Source of the DNA: Galeopsis tetrahit
Lineage: Eukaryota > Streptophyta > Magnoliopsida > Lamiales > Lamiaceae
Reading direction: 5' to 3'
Assembly (NCBI GenBank): GCA_963675135.1
Contig: OY776120.1
Location: 20,240,001 to 20,304,000 of the forward strand
DNA length: 64,000 nucleotides
Shown: piece by piece, positions 56,662-64,000 of the stretch
Layout of the letters: each line of letters starts with the position of its first letter
Position numbering within the stretch: the first letter of the stretch is position 1
Position numbers and translations under genes: made by a program
Notes under the pieces: generated by a model
Databases searched by the model: none
The model's input: the letters and a program-made list of their open reading frames with translations, nothing else
What the model was told of the DNA's origin: nothing

Positions 56662-57896
56662 AACTACACTAACATTTCAGGTACTGATCTTATACTAAAG
56701 AAAGATAAAGCAGAAACTAAGAGCAGTACATCTAAATACCTAAATTCAGAAGAGACAACCCTATGTCAGACCACTACATTGATCAAAACAGGTAACAAGG
56801 TTACTAAAGTGACCTTAATCCCGATGAGGAAGCTGGTAAAGCTGAGGGACACTGAGAACATACATTAAGGGGGAATCTGTGATTTCTTAAAGATCCTTTT
56901 GTTGACTCAGAACACTAAGTTACTTTAGCATAAACCTTGATGTGATCATTGATTTAATTATTATGTTACTACCATGTACTGTTTTACACTTATATATGAT
57001 GAACTAACACTTCTACCAAGGTGAAACAGGCACAGAAGAGGAGTTCTCCACTGAAGGGGGAACTGATCTGATTACAGATTTGATATGTTTACAAATCTGA
57101 TCTGATTACCAGTCTACAGATCTATTCTGATTAATAAATTGACTTGTCTACAAAAATGTTCTGACTACAAAGTTCCTTTGTCTACAGAACTGATCTGACT
57201 ACAAATTCAATTATTCTACAGAACTAATCTGACTACTGATTAAACTGTACAGAAAGATTTAATTACTACTGATCTGTCTACAGAAGAGAATTGATCTGTC
57301 ACACAGTACTAATCTGAGGATTACTGTGCTGATATCAAAAATGTGAAATCAGGAAAGTTGGGAACTGATCTGAGTACAACTGTGCTGACCCCAACAACTG
57401 ATCTGATGTTCAAAAAAGGTTACTCAGCTGATCACAATACTCAGCTGATCCAGATAAGTAAATTTTCTTAATATACAAGTAAGAGAATGAAGTGAAATAT
57501 TTTTGGAAACTACTGTGCTGATATGCATCAGAACAGTATTTTGCCTTAGAATACTCTAAGTCAAAAATTGCTCGTCTTTTAGATTACTAATAGAGAAGAT
57601 TAGTACACTCCTCTATTTTTAACCTAATTTCTATGGTGTATTTATCAAACACAAATTGGCTCCAAGAAATAAGAATGGTACTAGAATATGAACAGTTTTC
57701 TTTAATCACGAATTTCGAGACTCAATCTCAACCATTCATCGTGGAAAATAAATTTAATCCAAGCCCTAGATTGGTTTTGAATTTATCAAACACGGTCACT
57801 TTCATCTTCATCTTTCTTACGAGTTCATTTCTGGAAAATTCATAACTCAAAATTTACTGCAAAGCCTAAATTACTCTATCTTCTACATTTCTACAA
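56662..57896 (+). other. Spacer between pol and the third ORF of copy B
   Basis: Non-coding. The stretch 57060-57420 is full of CTGATCTGA and TACAGAACTGATCTGACTAC words, the same kind of short repeats as in the family's LTR. A frame at 57633-57845 just before the ORF is probably leader. Confidence 0.6.
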
Positions 57897-60800
57897 ATGG
57901 CAGTTATCAACGTTCTAAGTGAATCTAATGAAGTTGTAGGTACGTTTGATTCGGAATTTTGGATGCGTGAAAAGAGCATTTTTGTAGAAAATGCAGTCTA
58001 CTTTAATGGTCGCCATTGTCCAGAAAATCAAGCTATTTTGACTATGTGTGAAGAAAGCGGTCTCAGGAAATTTCTGGAATCATACCCACTCAATGTGTAT
58101 GAACCCGAAGCAATGGAATTCTTTTTACAGCTCGAAGGTGACAACAATGGTGTTCGTTCAATGCTGTCAGGGCACAAGGTCGAAATAACTCGAGAGATTC
58201 TTGAGGTTATGTTGGATTTACCCCAAGGACCTGTTGATATTCTAAACTACAAAGCCGGAGAAGAAAAAGAATGTGTGGGCAGATGGACGAGTGAAGAACC
58301 AGAAACTCTACTCAATCTGAAGAAAGCTGTGCTTCCCTCTGGACTTCAATTTTTGATGGATATTGCTGGAAAGTGTTTGTTAGGGCAACATCACAGTCAA
58401 GATGCTCTATCAAATTTGAAAATTCGAATCATTGCAGCAATAATTGACCGTGTTCAAGGTGATTGGCAAGGTTTCTTTCTTGAGAGATTGCTAAGCGAAA
58501 AGGAAAAGGTTCTGTTCGATGAAGATTCCGAAGAGTTTTCAATTAAATCGAAATTAGGGTTCGGAAACAAGCTGAGCATTCTGTTGCCTCAGATTGTTAT
58601 CAAGAAGGCTTATTGGAGTAATCCTAAGAAGTTCCATCAAGGGAAATTCTTGATGAAAAAGGAATTTGTTCGTTATGAACAAGAGAATCCTTTGTTGCTA
58701 CCTCTTCCAGAACTAGAAGCTCAAGAATCTGGTGCTTCTATGTACAAATCAGATGATGATCAACCAAAAAGAAGGACCAAGGCAAGGCATGATCCTAGTG
58801 GTTCTAGATTAAGAAGAGGAAGGTCTGCTAAATCCTCAGCAGAGCACACAGTAAGGTTTATTGAAACTGTGGTGAGAGACAGCTCTGAAGATCAAGAGGT
58901 TAGTACTTCTAGACCTAGGAGAATTCTTGATTCTACCCCTACTCCATCAAATTATGTTCCATTTCAAGATCAACCCATTGATCGAGAATCAACCTGTTCT
59001 GCGGAGTCAGTACACTACTCTCCTTTTAGACAGAACACTCCACCCTCACCTACTCAGAACATTTCTTTTCATACCACTCCTCATTCTAGTCCTCAACATA
59101 CTTCCACTCCTCATTTTTCCCCTGAACCAGTTCATGATCACTCTACTGAGCATGAACATATACCTGCTTCTGAACCTATTGAAATCTCCTCATCTCCAGA
59201 AACTGAGGTTATTCAACCAAATTCAGTATTTTTGATGGATTATCCTGTGTGTGATAAGGAAGAAAGGATTAGGTTTAAACTGAAAAATGCACTTCTGAAA
59301 TGTTTTCATGGTTTAGATGACAGCTCTATGGTTTTTGAACAACTTCTAAGGATAGGTACTTGGGTATATCTTAGAAGGATTGGTTTTAAAGAGTTGTTAG
59401 TTGTAGCAGAAGGCATGGGTGGTTTATCTGTTTTTCATGATTGGGAACAAGATCAGAGAGAAGCTGCAGGTGTTCAATCTTGTTCAGAATTATTCACATT
59501 GGATTCAGTTATTCAGTTGATTGAAAGGTTAACCGGATGTAAGTATTCTATGGTTAAGTCTGCTGGTGCTAATGTTGATTCTGATGAAAATTTGAAAGCT
59601 GAGGATGTTGGTGCTGAAGAGTTTGATGATCAAGCTGATATGTAAGCTGATTATGAAGCTGATACCAATGCAACTGAGGTGTTTGAGAACACAGTTGTAA
59701 TTAAAGAAACTGAGGTCATAAAGGAACCTTCTTTGGGTGCTGATGAGTTGGAAAGCACACCAATTGAAGTTGCTGAAAATACTGTGCTTGATGATGTTCA
59801 AGAAACAGTGAGACATGTTCCTACTGACACAGTTCCAGATAGCTCTAGCTTTGAATTGTTGAAAAAGCATAATGAAGAGTTGCAAAGCAAGCTGGAAGCT
59901 ACTTTGAAACAATTTCAAGAGGCTACTGAGAAATTGGAGAAATTAACTGCTACTAGTTCGTATGAGCAAGTAATGGAACACACAATGTCCAAGATCTATG
60001 ATCTGCATAGATTACAAGAAAGGTCATTGTCTGCTGAACTGCAAAGAAGAGTTGAGCTGCTTGTGACACCCTTGAAGGAATGGTAGGATGAAGCCAAAAA
60101 GGGGGAAGTTAAGGTCATGAAAGTGATGGAGCAGACTCAAACTCAGCAAGCTCAGTTAGTTGTAAGTCAAGATGAACTAAAAACAAGTATGGATGATCTG
60201 AAAGAAGAAATCATTAGTTTGAAGAAGAGAATGAATCTCAGAAAACATGAAAAGTCTTCTGAAGCTGAAACTCATGTCATAGCAACAGTTAAAAAGAACA
60301 TTGCTGAATCTTCATCTGGAAAAAGAAAGAGAAAGTTGGTTGTAAGTGATGAAGAAGAAGCTGAAGAGACTGGGAGAGTTACCAGATCTAAGAGTAAGCT
60401 GAAGCATGTAGTTGCTAGTAGTAGGCCAAGTGATGAGAAGATGGTTGAAGCTGTTGAGATGCATAATGAGTTGCTAGCTAAGAAGAAAGCTGAATTGTTT
60501 GAGAAAAGAAAAGCTGATGAACAGATTAGAAAGTAGAAGTTGAAAGATGCAGAAGCTGCAAGAAAGAAGTTTGATAATCGAGTTGCTGCATTAAAGAGGA
60601 AAATGAAATCTAAGTCTGTTGTTGGTGTTCTTAATGAGAATTACATAGAATTCATTATTGATGATGAAAATTTGGAATATTGGAATAATCTTAAGAAGAA
60701 GTGGCAGATTGCAAATTTCATTGTGAAGAAATTTGGTGATCATCCTACCAAAGAGGATGAGTATGCTGATTTTGAAGATTTTATGATGAATGTTGCAAGG

Positions 60801-61031
60801 ATCTTCTGGGATGATATTTTGTTGTTAGCTGCTGGTACAAACATTCAGATTTTATGTCCGGAAGAACCATTTTGGGAACCTCCAAGATTAGAAAATAGAG
60901 AACCTGATCTGAAAGAGGTTGGAAACATCATTTCAAAAATTATTCAAGATGAAGGTATTACAGATCACAAGCACATGCTGGAAATCAAGAATCAGATGTA
61001 TTTGGCATTCAGGATTCCTAATGAAGATTGA
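57897..61031 (+). pseudogene. Third ORF of copy B, interrupted only by three in-frame stops
   Basis: One reading frame of 1045 codons runs from ATG 57897 to TGA 61029-61031, broken only by TAA 59643, TAG 60084 and TAG 60534; there is no frameshift. Domain order: an N-terminal block (about residues 1-280, with LKIRIIAAIID and SKLGFGNKLSILLPQ), a Ser/Pro/His-rich region (about 290-440), a conserved block near the DYPVCDKEERIRF motif (about 448), an acidic stretch, a coiled coil (about 640-900) and a C-terminal block with KKKWQIANFIVKKFGDH. It is close to copy A 53-3177 and distantly related to copy C 20796-25523. No membrane helix is seen. All three stops are one C-to-T change away from Gln codons. 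Confidence 0.85.
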
Positions 61032-61235
61032 AGATGAAGGACTATGCTGAAGAGATAACATTTCTTAAACCTTATCTTTATTTTCTTCATTTTGATATTT
61101 TTGTGACTATGTGAAGTATGTGTAATATTTGGTCTTATGTGAATACTATTCTGATGTTTGAATTGATGAATTGTTATGATTAACCATATATCTTAACTAC
61201 TGATCTGATTATATTTAAGTAGTTTTGGCTTCATA

Positions 61236-61249
61236 AAAAAGGGGGAAAT
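61236..61249 (+). promoter_or_regulatory. Polypurine tract of copy B
   Basis: AAAAAAGGGGGAAAT directly before the TGTTGGG start of the 3' LTR at 61250. Confidence 0.88.
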
Positions 61250-62653
61250 TGTTGGGATATGAATCCTATAAACAATGTTCTAGTTGATGAGTGTATGTTT
61301 TGATGGCCAAAAGCAACTTAAAGTTAATGATATATGTGATTATATGTTGATATAATTGTGTTATATGAGATATATGTTTACTGATCTTAATGAGATATTG
61401 AAATCTGAGTTTACTGATCTTATATATGTTTACTGATCTTAGTGTGTTTACTGATCTGATATAAGAACTGTTAGGAACTAAGCTGATGTTTTATATTGTA
61501 TAGACATCTTATAGTATAGGACTTAGATGTACTCATCTGTATGTAGTTCAGTTGATGTATAGATAGGTTTTATATATGTAAAGTTGTATTCTATTGTATT
61601 CAGCATTGTAAAGTTCAGAACAGTAGATTAGGAATAGATTAGAAGAAGATCAGAAGACTTATGAAGACTCAGAAGACTACTTCAGAATAAGAAGACTTCA
61701 AGAAGAGTTGAAGAGAAGCTTAGAAGAATTTTGAAGAAGTGCAGAACAGTTTTGAAGAACTGTGCTGACTGACCAAGAACAGTAAAACTAAGAAGAGTAG
61801 TTTACTGTGCTGAGTTGGTAAAATTGAAGAATAAGTTTGGAAAACTTATTTAAGGCGTAACTGAAGATTTATTGAAGAAATGCTGACTTGGAATTAGTTG
61901 AAGGAAGTTACAAAGTCGGTTACAAAAAGGAAGTTACAAAAACAGTTTTAGAGTTAGTTGAGAGTTAGTTTTGCAAACTGCTAACTGTCATACTAAGTTC
62001 TATAAATACTGTATGATCTCATACTGCTGAAGACTACTGAACATTTACTGATCTTAAGCATTCGAGAGCAAGTCTACAGAGCATTTGAAGAACTCACAGA
62101 GTTGAAGAGATCAAGAAATCTGAGAAGAGCCACAAATTTGAAGAGAAGGAATCAAAGGCTAATCAAGAGAAGTTTTACTTTTCATTTTAAAGTTTGTGTT
62201 GTTGTAAACAAGTGTGCTAGTTACTTGTAGAATTACTAGTCGATCGAAGATACACTTGGGAGTGTAATCGATAAGATCACAATCTTAATCTTGGGACTTT
62301 AAGCCACAAGAAACTCAAGGAAGAGTAATAAAACATCACAACTGGGATTGTGAGAGTGGATGTAGACATTTGTCGAACCACTATAAATCTTGTGTTCTTT
62401 ACTTTTCTGTTTGATATTTGTTTAATATTTGTTTAACTAAGAACAGTAGAATTTACTAAGTAAAGATCTAAATAAAAGTTGAGTATAAAACTGAAACTGG
62501 AAGTACTGATCTGATCCAGTAAGAACAGTACTATTCAGAACAGATTTCCGCATTATAAACTCTGATATTTTGAAAGATTTTTAAAAGTCTATTCACCCCT
62601 CCCCTCTAGACTTTTACTAGCTTAATCAATCTTAACTCAACTTGGGACCAACA
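61250..62653 (+). repeat. 3' LTR of copy B
   Basis: 1404 bp, same length as the 5' LTR. By eye 20 substitutions separate them. It ends CCAACA and is followed by CTCCG, the imperfect target duplication. Confidence 0.95.
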
Positions 62654-62986
62654 CTCCGTATTATGTACCATCTAATTTTGTTGAACTAATTTAAAAAATG
62701 GTTACTTTTATTATATGTTTGTTCTTAATAATTTTACTTTTTTTTATAGGAAATATAGTATCATTTAGTTATGTAACTTTTAATAACAGTCTATTAAAGT
62801 TTGTGTATAATCTTATTAAAGTCTGTGTATAACCTTGGTTCGCAATATTCACTCCTTTTCTCATATGGTGAGAATGCGTATCAAAAAAAAAAAAGAGATT
62901 GGTATAAAGAGGATATTTCGTTTGCTACATTTGTGCTACATACATCTGGAACGCGTAATTTTGTTAGTTTTAGATAGTACTTTGCA
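62654..62986. other. AT-rich flank between copy B and the Helitron relic
   Basis: No gene recognised. It contains a small duplication (TTATTAAAGTCTGTGTATAA-like words near 62795 and 62815). It may be the 5' part of the decayed Helitron gene. Confidence 0.45.
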
Positions 62987-64000
62987 TTTCGACTTCAACG
63001 TAGGGATGGTGAACCTTCTACGATTTAATCTTAAAAAACGCTCACTCAACAATTTATTCTTGATGCTGTTAGACTTAAATACATAAGGACACGTCAACCA
63101 AAGCTTCGTCGTAAATGAATAATGGTATTCAAGATGCATTTTTAGGCTACAAAGTGAGTTGTTTTGCCACCTCTTCATTCACTAGATGTGCACGCTACAT
63201 GGACCAAAATTATCTAGAAGCAATGACAATTTGTAGATGGGTCGATTATCCTCAATTATTTCTAATCTTCACGTGTAATAAAAAATGTCTTGAGATTGTA
63301 CGTTTTTTAAAATAGAAAGGACGTAATCCTGAAGACCGCCCAGATATAATATGTCGAATATTTAAGATTAAATTTAACTGATTATTAAATGATATTTGAA
63401 AGAAAAAAATATTTGGGAATGCCAAAAGAAGGTATTTAAATTTATTTATTTATTGTTTAAAATAATAATTTTATTTTTTAAATTATCTATTCACTACATT
63501 TTATCATTTTTTTTTTGTCAATTTTATGTGCAGTTCTTTATACTATTGAATTTCAAAAGCGCAGTCTTCCTCATGCACATATATTGGCATTTCTTGAAAA
63601 TCACAATAAGGTTTGTATATATTTGAGCTTGCTACATATGATTTTTATTATAATTAATTATTCAGTATCTTATATCATGGTCCTTGTGGTGCTGTAAATT
63701 CACGTTCTTCTTATATGATCGATGAAGGTTCATGTACACAATGTTTTTCTAAAAAAATTGTTTCAGAATCTTCTATTGATGAAGATGGTTATCTTATTTA
63801 TAGGCGAATGGATGATGGAATGATTTTGAACAAGAATGGTTCTATTTTTTATAACAGACACGTTGAATTCTTCTAAAGTAAAAAAATTGACTTATGCTGA
63901 AATACCACAATTCTTCGTATGAAAAGCCGAAAACTAGAGAATGAGTTGAAAGGAATAGATGTTTTTCAATTAGATGTATTTGTTACGTTCCTCCTGGTTC
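62987..64000 (+). pseudogene. Helitron replicase (Helitron_like_N / Rep domain) relic, continues past the right edge
   Basis: Helitrons move by rolling-circle replication using a Rep-helicase protein. Plus-strand pieces in successive frames match its N-terminal half in order: LQRRDGEPSTI (about 62993), LTQQFILDAVRLKYIRTRQP (about 63044), NYLEAMTICRWVDYPQLF (about 63208), FYTIEFQKRSLPHAHIL (about 63537, with the two-His metal-binding motif of Rep proteins), GPCGAVNSRSS and SIDEDGYLIYRRMDDG (about 63685-63810), and LTYAEIPQFF near 63892. There are stops and frameshifts between them, and an intron-like AT-rich insert at about 63310-63530. The helicase half and the Helitron ends lie outside the window. 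It is inactive. Confidence 0.85.

Larger units (their letters stand above)
33552..62653 (+). mobile_element. Copy B: complete but inactive Sirevirus-like Copia retrotransposon containing a nested CACTA element
   Basis: Two 1404-bp LTRs (33552-34955 and 61250-62653) start TGTTGGG and end CCAACA. The flanking 5-mers are CTCTG (33547-33551) and CTCCG (62654-62658), a target duplication with one transition. Without the nested 15.7-kb CACTA the element is about 13.4 kb. Order is PBS, gag, a long linker, protease-integrase, reverse transcriptase, RNase H, third ORF, PPT. By eye the LTRs differ at 20 positions with no indels (about 1.4%), so it is clearly older than copy C. The coding regions carry stops, two or more frameshifts and the insertion. 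Confidence 0.95.

Overview
This window is repeat-dominated plant nuclear DNA, almost certainly from a eudicot. The evidence is spliced plant gene fragments (chloroplast-type MATE transporter, receptor-like cytoplasmic kinase, ribosomal protein S15), Ty1/Copia elements of the Sirevirus type primed by initiator tRNA-Met, a CACTA element, Stowaway-like MITEs and a Helitron replicase relic. I see no complete ordinary host gene, rRNA, tRNA or CRISPR. The species cannot be named from the sequence alone.

Layout. 1-4989: 3' part of a decayed Sirevirus-like copy (copy A) with its 3' LTR; the LTR carries a 177-bp insert with a 16-bp target duplication. 4990-9156: AT-rich non-coding DNA with a 72-bp minisatellite. 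9157-12595: exons of a MATE transporter fused, inside one exon and with a frame change, to a multi-exon Ulp1-like (C48) protease gene of the transposon-associated kind. A GAAAAGTG-rich tandem array follows (12741-13389, resuming 27835-29605). It is split by a young, apparently complete Sirevirus (copy C, 13390-27834; target duplication GGTCT, nearly identical LTRs, intact gag-pol and an intact 1575-codon third ORF). 29606-33551: AT-rich DNA with two Stowaway-like MITEs.

33552-62653 is an older Sirevirus (copy B, same family as A) whose RNase H region is interrupted by a 15.7-kb CACTA element (40804-56471, target duplication TAG). That CACTA has no recognisable transposase. It contains a candidate Mutator-like element (49067-52817, 9-bp target duplication) holding a kinase fragment and a ribosomal protein S15 fragment, plus a LINE-type fragment elsewhere. 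The right edge (62987-64000) is a decayed Helitron Rep domain running off the window.

In functional terms, copy C encodes what a Sirevirus needs for retrotransposition: gag, protease, integrase, reverse transcriptase, RNase H, PBS, PPT and LTRs. Copies A and B are broken mostly by single-base stops that look like C-to-T decay. The nest gives a relative history: copy B, then CACTA inside it; the small Mutator-like element lies inside the CACTA; copy C is much younger than B by LTR divergence.
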